DNA of 64,000 nt, taken from the NCBI GenBank assembly GCA_965284565.1, contig OZ260100.1, positions 372,001 through 436,000 of the forward strand, given 5' to 3'. The notes under the pieces were generated by a model, which worked only from the letters and a program-made list of their open reading frames with translations, was not told the DNA's origin and ran no database searches. How positions within the stretch are numbered: position 1 is the stretch's first letter; every line of letters starts with the position of its first letter. The stretch comes from BRH-c54 sp965284565 (GTDB lineage: Bacteria; Bacteroidota; Bacteroidia; Flavobacteriales_E; Vicingaceae). The translations under genes and the position numbers were made by a program. Shown in pieces: positions 23,810 to 32,584 of this stretch.

Positions 23810-25147
23810 TTAAAGCATCTCATTCGCCAAGTTCGCTAATTCAGAGCGTTCGCCTTTTTCTAGTTTTATATGGGCAAACAAATGATGTCCTTTTAGTTTG
23901 TCTATTAGGTAAGAGAGTCCGTTACTTTGCTCATCTAAATAAGGAGAATCAATTTGGTTAACATCACCTGTAAACACAATTTTAGTATTTTCTCCAGCAC
24001 GGGTAATAATAGTTTTCACCTCATGTGGTGTTAGGTTTTGAGCCTCATCTACAATAAAATAAACATCACTTAAACTTCTACCTCTAATGTATGCTAACGG
24101 AGTAATTACAATTTTACCTTGCTCCTGCATTTCATCAATGTTTTTGTGGCGTTTTTCCTTTAATCCAAATTGATTTTTAATGAATTTTAAATTATCCCAA
24201 AGTGGTTCCATGTAAGGACCAATCTTCTCATTGGCATCCCCTGGTAAGTACCCAATATCTCTGTTGCTCAATGGCACTATTGGTCGAGCCAAAATAATTT
24301 GGTTGTATTTATTTTTTTGTTCTAAAGAACTTGCCAATGCTAATAAGGTTTTTCCTGTCCCGGCAACACCTTGTAAGGCTACCAATTTAATGTTATCATT
24401 CAACAGGGCATGAACTGCAAAAGTTTGCTCAGCATTTTTAGGTTTAATTCCGTAAACGTATTCCTTTTCTACTCTTTCAATGGCTTGTTCTAAAGGGTTA
24501 AAATAAGCTAAAGCAGATGATTTTTCATTTCTTAACACATAGTAGGTATTATTTTTAAGTTGAACACCGTTTATTTCTGTTTCAAAAACTTTTTCTCCAC
24601 CATATACTCTTTTGGTAATGTCGCTATCTACTTCTTCAATAATTTGTTTTCCGGTTTCTACCAGTTTTTTTACATCCTTCACTTTGCCTGTCAAGTAATC
24701 TTCCGATTGTAAATCCAACGCTTTAGCTTTTAACCTAAGGTTGATGTCTTTTGTAACCAAAACAACAGTTTTTGCAGGAAATTCTTCTTTTAGTGAAATA
24801 GCGGCATTTAAAATTTTATGGTCGTTTTTTTCATTGCTAAACACCATAGAGGCGTCTATTTTGGTAGAATTGTAGTGCATTACAATTTTAAACAAACCAC
24901 TACCTTTTTCTTTAATAGGAATCCATTTTTGTAAGGTATGACTTCCACTTATTTTATCAATGAAGCGGATAAATTCTCGAGCTGCGTAATTTTTGGTGTC
25001 GTTACCTTTTTTAAAATTATCTAACTCCTCTAAAACAGTAATTGGAATGGCTATATCGTTGTCTTCAAAGTTATTAATTGCTTGGTAATCGTATAAAATA
25101 ACGGAGGTATCTAACACGTAGATTTTCTTAACTTTCTTTTTAGCCAT
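23810..25147 (-). CDS. PhoH-like protein with PIN domain (PhoH2)
   Basis: The 445-residue protein joins a PIN ribonuclease domain to a PhoH ATPase. The PIN acidic residues are visible: Asp13 in VLDTSVILYD, Glu40/41, Asp109 in NDHKILNAA and Asp134 in TKDINLRLKA. The PhoH half has P-loop GVAGTGKT (260-267), RPIVPLSNRDIGYLPGD and Walker B FIVDEAQNLTPHE. PIN-PhoH proteins unwind and cut RNA. It is the last gene of a three-gene minus-strand run (phosphopantetheinyl transferase, GGGP synthase, PhoH) and starts 16 nt after the GGGP synthase stop. Confidence 0.93.
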   Translation of the reverse strand: MAKKKVKKIYVLDTSVILYDYQAINNFEDNDIAIPITVLEELDNFKKGNDTKNYAAREFIRFIDKISGSHTLQKWIPIKEKGSGLFKIVMHYNSTKIDASMVFSNEKNDHKILNAAISLKEEFPAKTVVLVTKDINLRLKAKALDLQSEDYLTGKVKDVKKLVETGKQIIEEVDSDITKRVYGGEKVFETEINGVQLKNNTYYVLRNEKSSALAYFNPLEQAIERVEKEYVYGIKPKNAEQTFAVHALLNDNIKLVALQGVAGTGKTLLALASSLEQKNKYNQIILARPIVPLSNRDIGYLPGDANEKIGPYMEPLWDNLKFIKNQFGLKEKRHKNIDEMQEQGKIVITPLAYIRGRSLSDVYFIVDEAQNLTPHEVKTIITRAGENTKIVFTGDVNQIDSPYLDEQSNGLSYLIDKLKGHHLFAHIKLEKGERSELANLANEML

Positions 25148-25163
25148 AAAGATGAATTAGTTT

Positions 25164-25916
25164 TTAGGTGAATATATTAATTTTTGCTTTAGAAATTTCA
25201 CTAATAAGGTTTCTGTTTTGTTCGGTTCCGTTGCCAATTACTATCATGTCCGCTCCTGAAGCATATATTTGTTGAGCAGTAGTAGCACTGGTTATTCCTC
25301 CGCCAACAATTAGCGGAATAGAAATAGTGGCTTTTACTTGCTGAATCATTTCTTGACTAATATGCTGCTTGGCTCCGCTTCCTGCATCTAAATAAATCAT
25401 TTTCATACCTAAATACTCACCTGCCAATGCGGTAACTGCTGCAATTTCGGGTTTATTATGCGGTATGGGTAAGGTATTGCTAATATAACTTACAGTTGTT
25501 GCTGCTCCTCCATCAACCAAAATATAACCTGTTGAAAGTGCTTCCAAGTTAGCTTTTTTAATATAAGGAGCAGCCACTACATGGTTACCGATTAAAAACT
25601 CAGCATTTCTGCCGGAGATTAAAGATAACATTAAAATCCCATCGGCATAATGGGTAATTTGGTTCGTACTTCCCGGAAAAATAATTAATGGAATAGAGGT
25701 GTTTTCTTTTATAAAACGAGCTGTTTTTTCTATATCGCCATTGGTAAGCAAACTTCCTCCAACAAAAATAAAGTCAACCTCACTATCATTACATAAATTA
25801 ATGGTTTTTAAAAGCTCAGAATAATTTTGCTTATCGGGGTCTATTAGCACTGCAAGCATTTTTTTGTTACTTGCCATTTTAGCACTTATTTCCGAGTAAA
25901 GTTGACTAATTTCCAT
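25164..25916 (-). CDS. Geranylgeranylglyceryl phosphate synthase family protein
   Basis: The 250-residue TIM-barrel protein has family hallmarks: LAVLIDPDK (22-30), DFIFVGGSLLT, IIFPGSTNQI, GYILVDGGAATTVSYIS, MIYLDAGSGAK, and phosphate-binding PLIVGGGITSATTAQQIYASGADMIVIGNG in parts. The enzyme joins a polyprenyl diphosphate to glycerol 1-phosphate in an ether bond. It is the key step of archaeal lipids but also occurs in Bacteroidota, where the product is not well defined. A TACGTTTG -7-like box (25932-25925) lies 8 nt before the ATG. Confidence 0.9.
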   Translation of the reverse strand: MEISQLYSEISAKMASNKKMLAVLIDPDKQNYSELLKTINLCNDSEVDFIFVGGSLLTNGDIEKTARFIKENTSIPLIIFPGSTNQITHYADGILMLSLISGRNAEFLIGNHVVAAPYIKKANLEALSTGYILVDGGAATTVSYISNTLPIPHNKPEIAAVTALAGEYLGMKMIYLDAGSGAKQHISQEMIQQVKATISIPLIVGGGITSATTAQQIYASGADMIVIGNGTEQNRNLISEISKAKINIFT

Positions 25917-25985
25917 ATTACTTACAAACGTAATAAAATATTTACCAAACCTATTTAATATTTTTCAAAAAACAAAAGAAAGGTT

Positions 25986-26606
25986 TCAACAAGTATAAAC
26001 TAACATAAAATTTTCTACTTTTTCTTTTTTCAAATTCAATTGCTTCTCAAAACCATTAAGCTTTATGCTGCCAATAAAATCACATTCAGTTAAAGATAGG
26101 TTAGCTAGGGATAAATCTGTATCAAAAATCACTTCTTTTCTTCCGTAATATTTGTACAACGCTTCTTTTGCACTCCACATAGTTGTCGCCAATTCTTCAT
26201 TTTCTGCTGCCAAATCGAGTTCTTTTTCATTCATAAACTTACTTTTTACACGTAATGCTTTTGCCGAAATTTTTTCAATATCTATCCCGCAAGGTTCTTG
26301 GTAATTTACAGCTATTGCTACAAACTCATTGGCATGAGAAATAGAAATATGCACGTTTTCTTTATCTGCTAAATGAGGTTTTCCTTTATCATCATAAACT
26401 AATTTAAATGTTTCAAAAAATTGCAATAAAAGTAACCTCACAGCAATTCTCTGATTAAACTTTGATTGGTTGGAAGAAGTCATAGCATCATCAGGTTCAG
26501 CTACTTTATCTTTCAGCATTTCCAGTAATTCATCTTGAGATTCATTGATTTTCCATACGGCAATATGAACGTGATTATTAGGTTTTTTTATGAGAAATAG
26601 TGGCAT
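25986..26606 (-). CDS. 4'-phosphopantetheinyl transferase superfamily protein
   Basis: It transfers the phosphopantetheine arm of CoA to a carrier-protein serine. The 206-residue protein has the Sfp-type motifs: ISISHANEFVAIAV, CGIDIEKIS (Mg2+-binding Asp/Glu) and WSAKEALYKYYG. Size and motifs fit a compact Sfp/AcpT-like enzyme rather than the short AcpS. It lies 69 bp upstream of the GGGP synthase gene on the same strand and diverges from ahcY. The target carrier protein is unknown. Confidence 0.88.
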   Translation of the reverse strand: MPLFLIKKPNNHVHIAVWKINESQDELLEMLKDKVAEPDDAMTSSNQSKFNQRIAVRLLLLQFFETFKLVYDDKGKPHLADKENVHISISHANEFVAIAVNYQEPCGIDIEKISAKALRVKSKFMNEKELDLAAENEELATTMWSAKEALYKYYGRKEVIFDTDLSLANLSLTECDFIGSIKLNGFEKQLNLKKEKVENFMLVYTC

Positions 26607-26633
26607 TTTATTTATTGGTTCATGGTTATTTAG

Positions 26634-26641
26634 TAACTTCG
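26634..26641 (+). promoter_or_regulatory. -7 box of ahcY (TAACTTCG)
   Basis: TAACTTCG followed by CA is a common variant of the Bacteroidota -7 element. A TTG at 26615-26617 is 16 nt upstream. The ahcY ATG is 34 nt downstream. Confidence 0.5.
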
Positions 26642-26675
26642 CATCGTATAATCAAAATTATTAAACTTAACCATA

Positions 26676-27989
26676 ATGAATACTACAAACGTGGAAAAAT
26701 TACCCTACAAAGTTAAAGACATTTCTCTTGCAGATTGGGGGAGAAAAGAAATTAAATTAGCTGAAGCTGAGATGCCAGGATTAATGGCTATCAGAGAAGA
26801 ATTTGGAGACTCTAAACCTCTTGCAGGAGCTAGAATTGCTGGATGTCTTCACATGACAATTCAAACTGCTGTTCTTATTGAAACATTAGTACATTTAGGT
26901 GCTGAAGTAAGTTGGTCATCATGTAACATTTTCTCAACTCAAGATCAGGCTGCTGCTGCTATTGCTGCTACAGGAGTTCCTGTTTTTGCTTGGAAAGGTT
27001 TAACAGAAGAAGAATTTAACTGGTGTATAGAACAAACATTATTTGCTTTTGAAGGCGGAAAATCTCTAAACATGATTTTAGATGATGGTGGTGATTTAAC
27101 CAACATGGTTTTTGATAACTACCCAGAATTAGCTAAAGACATTAAAGGGTTATCTGAAGAAACTACTACAGGTGTTCACCGTCTTTACGAAAGAATGAAA
27201 AAAGGTACTTTAGTAATGCCTGCTATTAACATTAACGACTCTGTTACTAAATCTAAATTTGATAACAAATATGGATGTAAGGAATCTTTAGTTGATGCTA
27301 TTAGAAGAGCTACAGATGTAATGATGGCTGGAAAAGTAGCTGTTGTTGCCGGATATGGTGATGTTGGTAAAGGATCTGCTGCTTCTTTAAGAGGTGCTGG
27401 AGCAAGAGTTATTGTTACTGAAATTGATCCAATTTGTGCTTTACAAGCTGCAATGGATGGTTTTGCTGTTAAAAAAATGGATGATGTTGTTGGACAAGGT
27501 GATATTATTGTTACTACAACAGGAAACAAAGATATTATTCAAGGTCGTCATTTCGAAAAAATGAAAGACAAAGCTATCGTTTGTAACATTGGTCACTTTG
27601 ATAACGAAATTGATGTTAATTGGTTAAATACAAATGCTACAAAAGACACTATTAAACCTCAGGTTGATATGTATAATATGAAAAATGGTAATCAAATCAT
27701 TTTATTAGCTGAAGGTAGATTAGTAAACTTAGGTTGTGCAACAGGACATCCTTCTTTTGTAATGAGTAATTCTTTTACTAACCAAGTATTGGCTCAGTTA
27801 GAATTATGGAAAAACTCTGCTAACTACAAAAATGAAGTGTATATGTTACCAAAACACTTAGATGAAAAAGTTGCTCGTTTGCACTTAGCAAAAATTGGTG
27901 TTGATTTAGATGAATTAACTCCTGAACAAGCAGAATATATTGGCGTTAAAGTTGAAGGCCCATACAAACCTGAATACTACAGATATTAA
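26676..27989 (+). CDS. ahcY: Adenosylhomocysteinase
   Basis: AhcY hydrolyses S-adenosylhomocysteine to adenosine and homocysteine with bound NAD+, clearing the inhibitor of methyltransferases. The 437-residue protein has LADWGRKEIKLAEAEMPGL, HMTIQTAVLIETL, CNIFSTQDQAAAAIA, the NAD-binding VAGYGDVGKGSAASLRGAGA, and the C-terminal DELTPEQAEYIGVKVEGPYKPEYYRY. Sequence and length are fully typical. It stands alone, with a promoter upstream and a strong terminator at 28016-28050. Confidence 0.98.
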   Translation: MNTTNVEKLPYKVKDISLADWGRKEIKLAEAEMPGLMAIREEFGDSKPLAGARIAGCLHMTIQTAVLIETLVHLGAEVSWSSCNIFSTQDQAAAAIAATGVPVFAWKGLTEEEFNWCIEQTLFAFEGGKSLNMILDDGGDLTNMVFDNYPELAKDIKGLSEETTTGVHRLYERMKKGTLVMPAININDSVTKSKFDNKYGCKESLVDAIRRATDVMMAGKVAVVAGYGDVGKGSAASLRGAGARVIVTEIDPICALQAAMDGFAVKKMDDVVGQGDIIVTTTGNKDIIQGRHFEKMKDKAIVCNIGHFDNEIDVNWLNTNATKDTIKPQVDMYNMKNGNQIILLAEGRLVNLGCATGHPSFVMSNSFTNQVLAQLELWKNSANYKNEVYMLPKHLDEKVARLHLAKIGVDLDELTPEQAEYIGVKVEGPYKPEYYRY

Positions 27990-28015
27990 TTTTCTGTTTT
28001 ATTTCAACTAATTAT

Positions 28016-28050
28016 AAAAGAACCGTAGCAATATTTGTTACGGTTCTTTT
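28016..28050 (+). terminator. Terminator of ahcY
   Basis: AAAAGAACCGTA (28016-28027) pairs with TACGGTTCTTTT (28039-28050), extendable to about 16 bp inward, and is followed by further T residues. It lies 26 bp after the stop codon. Confidence 0.9.
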
Positions 28051-28149
28051 TTTTAGCTCCATATTCTATTAACTACCTAAACAATTCAGGAATGGTATAA
28101 AATGTATATGGATTGAGATGTTATAAAAGCACACATTCAATTCAATCGT

Positions 28150-28920
28150 CTAATTTTTTAATAGTTTTTTAACCACTTTTTGTCTGTCAGAAATAATTTC
28201 TATAAAATAAACCCCTGGCTTAAGTTCACTAAGATCAATTTGGTTATTTGGCAGTTGTATTTCTTTTATTAACTCACCAGTTAATGAATACAAATTAACT
28301 GTATTAATTATAACTTTGGAAGCTATAGATATAGTAACAATATCTTTAACTGGATTAGGATAAATAGTAAAATCATTATTATTAAGTTCTTCAATCCCCG
28401 TAGGAGAACTAACTGTCTGCCCAGCAGTTATTTTTGTATTGGGTAAATCTTCAAAAGCATAATTTACTATTTCAATCATACCTATATTCGGATAAATAAA
28501 AACTCTCACTTGCACCCAACCATAATAGTAATTGCCATTCTTAAATAACCGTAAACCTAAATATTTAAACCCTGCATTATCCATAGCCATGAACTCTGGC
28601 ACATGATATATAAATGAATCATAAGATTGCCACCATGAACCAAAACTATCTCCATAATTTTTTGGAGCTACAACATATACTGTTGCTGCCAATAAAGGAA
28701 CAGTTTCAGCATTAGTGTTCAGCATTTTTAGTTGAATTTGAGGAGCATTCCCTACTTGATAGGCATCTATACTAAAATCAGGAGTAGCATCATTATCTAA
28801 ATCAAATTGATAGCTACTAGTCGGATCTGTAATATTTGTTATACCCACATTGGTAACGGTTATCGTAGCATTTAATATTGTGCTACCTGTTATTAACACA
28901 CTTAATAATAATTTTTTCAT
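28150..28920 (-). CDS. Secreted protein with T9SS type A sorting domain
   Basis: The 256-residue protein has an N-terminal signal peptide (MKKLLLSVLITGSTILNA), an about 150-residue beta-rich body (DLDNDATPDFSIDAYQVGN, YLGLRLFKNGNYYYGWVQVRV), and a C-terminal T9SS sorting domain starting FTIYPNPVKDIVTIS and ending KPGVYFIEIISDRQKVVKKLLKN. Type IX secretion carries such proteins over the outer membrane and often fixes them on the surface. The body resembles short Bacteroidota proteins of unknown function. A small gene lies upstream, 22 bp away. Confidence 0.88.
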   Translation of the reverse strand: MKKLLLSVLITGSTILNATITVTNVGITNITDPTSSYQFDLDNDATPDFSIDAYQVGNAPQIQLKMLNTNAETVPLLAATVYVVAPKNYGDSFGSWWQSYDSFIYHVPEFMAMDNAGFKYLGLRLFKNGNYYYGWVQVRVFIYPNIGMIEIVNYAFEDLPNTKITAGQTVSSPTGIEELNNNDFTIYPNPVKDIVTISIASKVIINTVNLYSLTGELIKEIQLPNNQIDLSELKPGVYFIEIISDRQKVVKKLLKN

Positions 28921-28942
28921 AATTTTTCAATTTAAATTAATT

Positions 28943-29320
28943 TCATTTTTTCAATATTTCTAAAACCATCTCATCACTTAAAAGATTGGTTTTATCATAA
29001 ATAACAATGTTTCTCCCTCCAATATGTTCACCAACATCCTTTAAAGCCCTAAATTCAACCGAAGATAATCCTCCTTCATTTTTTTCCATTGGTTGAATTA
29101 ATATATTAAATGTTGAAGTTCGTTTTTCTTCAAACAATTCTTTAATAGTTGTAATTATGCACTCTTCACCATTTATAAAATCAGCAAATAAAAGCCTGTT
29201 GTTTGAGAAAGGTTTAATAGCCTCTCTTTTTAATTCTTTTTTGCTTTCAACATCTCTTATAAATACAATATTTGTATATAATCTGATGTATAAAGTTTTT
29301 CTCTTTTTGAAATTAAACAT
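28943..29320 (-). CDS. Small conserved-looking cytosolic protein
   Basis: The 125-residue protein (MFNFKKRKTLYIRLYTNIVF...) has no signal or membrane segment. It looks alpha/beta with a regular strand pattern at the N-terminus (LYIRLYTNIVFIRDVESKKEL) and the segment AIKPFSNNRLLFADFINGEECI. The latter weakly recalls the N-terminal part of MreB-like proteins, but the protein is far too short for an actin fold. It lies just downstream of mazG (20 bp) and is probably co-transcribed. The function is unknown. Confidence 0.6.
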   Translation of the reverse strand: MFNFKKRKTLYIRLYTNIVFIRDVESKKELKREAIKPFSNNRLLFADFINGEECIITTIKELFEEKRTSTFNILIQPMEKNEGGLSSVEFRALKDVGEHIGGRNIVIYDKTNLLSDEMVLEILKK

Positions 29321-29340
29321 CTGAATTTGTTATAAATATT

Positions 29341-30114
29341 TTACTCATAAAACTTTTTAGATGCATTCCAATAGACATCCATTTCTTCAAGGGTCATATC
29401 ACTTAGTATTTTACCGTCTTTTTTAGTTTCTGTTTCTATATATTGAAAACGATTGATGAATTTTTTATTGGTTTTTTCCAAGACATCTTCGGGATTAATG
29501 TTTAGGAATCTTCCATAATTCACTACTGCAAAAAGTAAGTCGCCATATTCTGCTTCCATGCGTTCTTGGTTTTGAGCATCCACTTCTTCTTTTAACTCAC
29601 TCATTTCTTCTACTACTTTCTCCCAAACTTGCTCTTTGTTATCCCAATCAAAACCTACTCCTCTAGCTTTATCTTGTATTCTAATGCATTTTATTAATGC
29701 TGGCAATGATTTAGGTACTCCTTCCAACACAGAAGTTTTACCTTCTTTCAGTTTTAATTTCTCCCAATTGGTTTTTACTTCTTCTTCATCTTTTACTTTT
29801 ACATCGCCATAAATATGTGGGTGACGATGAATTAATTTCTCACAAACACCATTTAATACATCTGCCATATCGAAATCATTGGTTTCTGAACCAATTTTAG
29901 CATAAAAAACAAGGTGCAACATTAAATCGCCCAACTCTTTTTTCACTTCTTCCAAATCATTATCTAAAATAGCATCTGTAAGTTCGTAAGTTTCTTCAAT
30001 CGTTAGGTGGCGGAGACTTTGCATGGTTTGTTTTTTATCCCACGGACATTTTTCTCTCAGTTCATCCATAATATTTAACAAACGTTCAAAGGCTTTTAAT
30101 TTTTCTTGCATCAT
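29341..30114 (-). CDS. mazG: Nucleoside triphosphate pyrophosphohydrolase MazG
   Basis: MazG hydrolyses NTPs to NMPs and pyrophosphate, cleaning aberrant nucleotides. The 257-residue protein shows the tandem MazG layout: first domain LREKCPWDKKQTMQSLRHLTIEETYELTDAI with the EExxE metal motif, and a second KVVEEMSELKEEVDA. GVPKSLPALIKCIRIQDKARGVGFDW is also typical. It starts at the ATG pair around 30114 and diverges from a PagL-like gene. Confidence 0.95.
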   Translation of the reverse strand: MMQEKLKAFERLLNIMDELREKCPWDKKQTMQSLRHLTIEETYELTDAILDNDLEEVKKELGDLMLHLVFYAKIGSETNDFDMADVLNGVCEKLIHRHPHIYGDVKVKDEEEVKTNWEKLKLKEGKTSVLEGVPKSLPALIKCIRIQDKARGVGFDWDNKEQVWEKVVEEMSELKEEVDAQNQERMEAEYGDLLFAVVNYGRFLNINPEDVLEKTNKKFINRFQYIETETKKDGKILSDMTLEEMDVYWNASKKFYE

Positions 30115-30158
30115 AAAAAATGGTATTTCAGCTTTAAGTATGTTCTAATAATTAATTC

Positions 30159-30166
30159 TATTTTTG
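30159..30166 (+). promoter_or_regulatory. -7 box before the PagL-like gene
   Basis: TATTTTTG ends 4 nt before a GTG (30171) that opens the frame; the first ATG is at 30180. The spacing resembles the other near-leaderless genes in this window, but the -33 element is not visible. Confidence 0.35.
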
Positions 30167-30170
30167 TTTA

Positions 30171-31265
30171 GTGTTTAAAATGATTTTCAAATATCGGCTA
30201 TTTTTATGTTTAATCCTTGGTTGGCAAACATCATTTTCTCAACAAAGTACTCCCGAATTTGGAATTGAAGAAACTGTTCATTATGGTTCTATATTACCTC
30301 ATCGTCCGATAGTAAATGAAATTATTGAAGGACATTCTTTTGTTTATGAAGTTTCTTTTTATAAAAACACACATGGTAATAAAGCTTGGCAACAACTTTT
30401 TAACTATCCTAAGATTGGTATTTCAGCCATGTTTTTAAATCTAGGCAATAAAGAAGAGCTGGGCAATTCTTTTGGCATCTTTCCTTATATTCAACTTCCG
30501 CTAAGTAAGCGAAAAATTAGGTGGGAACTTCGTTTTGGCTACGGGTTCGGCTATGTGGAAAAACCTTTTAACCGTATAGACAACTACAAAAACATAGCTA
30601 TTGGATCCAGGTTTAATGCCCTTATAAACATCAATTCTTTATGGAAAATTCAAGCGTCTAAACATATCGCTTTTTCTGCAGGTATTTCTTTAGTTCATTT
30701 TTCTAATGGATCTTTTGTTCGTCCAAACTTAGGTTTTAACATTTTTTCATTGAATACAGGTGTTTCTTATAGTTTTGGCAAGGAGAAAGAGTTGCATATA
30801 ACTACAATTCCTGACAAAGAAAAAACATGGCGACATTTTATAGTTGCCAATACCGGGTTAAAAGAAATTCCTCCTGTGGAAGGTCCTAAATACTACATTG
30901 CTAATATTGCTTACAACATGGTAAAACCGATTAATAATAAAACCTCTTTTGGATTTAGTGCCGATGTTTTTTACAACAAATCAATAGCAGCTTTAATTGA
31001 ATATAATGATAATGTAAAAGCCTCAAAAGCTGATAATTTAAGAACCGGATTTGGGGCAATGTATGGAATAAACATAGGAAACATAATGCTTTCTCTACAC
31101 ATGGGAGCTTACATTGCACCTAAATATAAAGAAGATGGTTATTTTTATCACAGAATAAATTCTAGGTATAAAATAAACGATAAATTATTTTTTAACTTAG
31201 GATTGAAAACTCATTGGGCTGTGGCTGATTTTATTGAAGCAGGTATAGGATTTAAAATAAAATAA
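30171..31265 (+). CDS. PagL-like acyloxyacyl hydrolase/lipid A deacylase, outer membrane
   Basis: The 364-residue protein has a signal peptide (FKYRLFLCLILGWQTSFSQ) and a beta-barrel-like body. The motif VHFSNGS carries His176 and Ser178, as in the lipid A 3-O-deacylase PagL. The PagL catalytic Glu would lie about 12 residues after the Ser; here that place is Asn190 in PNLGFN, so the triad may be completed differently. It is 364 residues long, about twice PagL, with an extra C-terminal half of barrel-like strands. Start: GTG at 30171 or ATG at 30180. It is followed without a gap by a DUF2807 lipoprotein gene. Confidence 0.75.
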   Translation: MFKMIFKYRLFLCLILGWQTSFSQQSTPEFGIEETVHYGSILPHRPIVNEIIEGHSFVYEVSFYKNTHGNKAWQQLFNYPKIGISAMFLNLGNKEELGNSFGIFPYIQLPLSKRKIRWELRFGYGFGYVEKPFNRIDNYKNIAIGSRFNALININSLWKIQASKHIAFSAGISLVHFSNGSFVRPNLGFNIFSLNTGVSYSFGKEKELHITTIPDKEKTWRHFIVANTGLKEIPPVEGPKYYIANIAYNMVKPINNKTSFGFSADVFYNKSIAALIEYNDNVKASKADNLRTGFGAMYGINIGNIMLSLHMGAYIAPKYKEDGYFYHRINSRYKINDKLFFNLGLKTHWAVADFIEAGIGFKIK

Positions 31266-32006
31266 ATGCAAATTGTTTTAAAATTTAGAATTTTATTATT
31301 CGCAATAATTGTTGCCTTAAATGCTTGTGTAAAAGAAAGTGCTTGCATTAAATCTACAGGGAAGCAAGTAGTAGAAACAAGAGTTATTAGTAACGAAATC
31401 ACTCATATTACTTTAAAGGATAAATTGAATTTGGTACTCCGTCAGGATAGTGTTGCTTCACTCACTATTGAAGGAGGAGAGAACCTGCTAAAATATGTTA
31501 GGGCAAGGCAAAAAGGAACGGAATTAGAACTAAAAAACGATAACAAGTGTAACTTTTTAAGAAGCTATAAAGAAGAAATTACAGTTTACCTCTCCTTACC
31601 GAATATAAAGTACATCAATTACACAGGCTTTGGAAACATTACTAATATTGGAGAATTAAAATTAAATGAGTTTACTTTTGAAACACGCAATGGAACGGGA
31701 AGTATTAATCTCACAGTAGATGCTCAAAAAATTAGTATTTTACAGCATACAGGTCCAGTAGATTTTACTTTAAATGGAAAAGCTAACTTTACTTATTTAT
31801 TTTCAGGAGGATCAGGTTGGTTTACTTGTCAGAATTTAATTAGTGATAATGCTCATGTAAACCATGATGGAACAGGAAATGTAATTCTAACAGCAACCAA
31901 TAGTTTGTTAATAGAATTAACTTCAATAGGAAACATTGAATATTATGGAAGTCCTAGTGTAACAATTAGTCAACACACAGGAAGAGGAAAATTGATTAAG
32001 AAATAA
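31266..32006 (+). CDS. Lipoprotein with head GIN/DUF2807 domain
   Basis: The 246-residue protein has a lipobox ALNAC-VK (Cys near residue 19) and the DUF2807 'GIN' beta-helix-like fold: NEITHITLKDKLNLVLRQDS, SLTIEGGENLLKYVRARQKGTELELKND, and repeats such as YINYTGFGNITNIG and LLIELTSIGNIEYYGSPSV. The family is frequent in Bacteroidota, probably on the surface or in the periplasm, and its function is unknown. It starts at the base after the stop of the PagL-like gene and ends directly against the convergent chalcone isomerase-like gene. Confidence 0.82.
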   Translation: MQIVLKFRILLFAIIVALNACVKESACIKSTGKQVVETRVISNEITHITLKDKLNLVLRQDSVASLTIEGGENLLKYVRARQKGTELELKNDNKCNFLRSYKEEITVYLSLPNIKYINYTGFGNITNIGELKLNEFTFETRNGTGSINLTVDAQKISILQHTGPVDFTLNGKANFTYLFSGGSGWFTCQNLISDNAHVNHDGTGNVILTATNSLLIELTSIGNIEYYGSPSVTISQHTGRGKLIKK

Positions 32007-32573
32007 TTATTTCCCTAAAAGTGCTTTTTTCAAATTTTTATCAGCAGGCACATCAGAAAGCCAAATACCAAACAATGCTTTTTTAAACTCAAGCCCTTCT
32101 ATTTTGGCCATTAGTTTGCCATTTTTAAGCACTAAGGTTGCCTTGTTAGGAACATAAAAAATATCAAACACATCTCCTTTTTTTATTTCATCTTTAAAAG
32201 CTGCAATAAATGAGTCAATTTCTTTTTGAATAGGAGCCGTTTTTCCATTAGTGGAGTTTTTAAAACCCTCATTAACAGCATCAATCATTTTATCACTAGA
32301 AATGAGTGAAGAAACTATTTGTAACTTTATAGCGATATGCTCATTGGCATCAATAATTTTATTTGCATCTGTAGATTTGGTCTTAAGATACAATCCAGCC
32401 ACATACATATCCATAAACAATTTAACTCTTGCACCAGCACCATTAAGTTCTAACTCTGTTTCGCCTAATTTAACTTTTCTAGGCATAATAACATCGCCAA
32501 TAGTAATTTGAGCTTGAGTAACAGTTCCTGTTATTATCAATAATACTAGTAAAAATAATTTTGAGTTGTTCAT
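32007..32573 (-). CDS. Chalcone isomerase-like exported protein
   Basis: The 188-residue protein has a signal peptide (MNNSKLFLLVLLIITGTVTQAQ) and a chalcone isomerase-like domain: TELELNGAGARVKLFMDMYVAGLYLKT near 38-64, SSDKMIDAVNEGFKNST, and GDVFDIFYVPNKATLVLKNGK. Bacterial members of this fold are mostly of unknown role; some may bind fatty acids. It is convergent with the DUF2807 gene with no base between the two stop codons. The yihY gene lies 11 bp upstream on the same strand, so this may be the second gene of an operon. Confidence 0.8.
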   Translation of the reverse strand: MNNSKLFLLVLLIITGTVTQAQITIGDVIMPRKVKLGETELELNGAGARVKLFMDMYVAGLYLKTKSTDANKIIDANEHIAIKLQIVSSLISSDKMIDAVNEGFKNSTNGKTAPIQKEIDSFIAAFKDEIKKGDVFDIFYVPNKATLVLKNGKLMAKIEGLEFKKALFGIWLSDVPADKNLKKALLGK

Positions 32574-32584
32574 GATGTTTTAGT

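Noticed and set aside
28943..29320. Possible truncated MreB/actin-like gene
   Set aside because: Only a loose resemblance of one segment; 125 residues cannot hold the actin fold and no phosphate-binding loops are seen.
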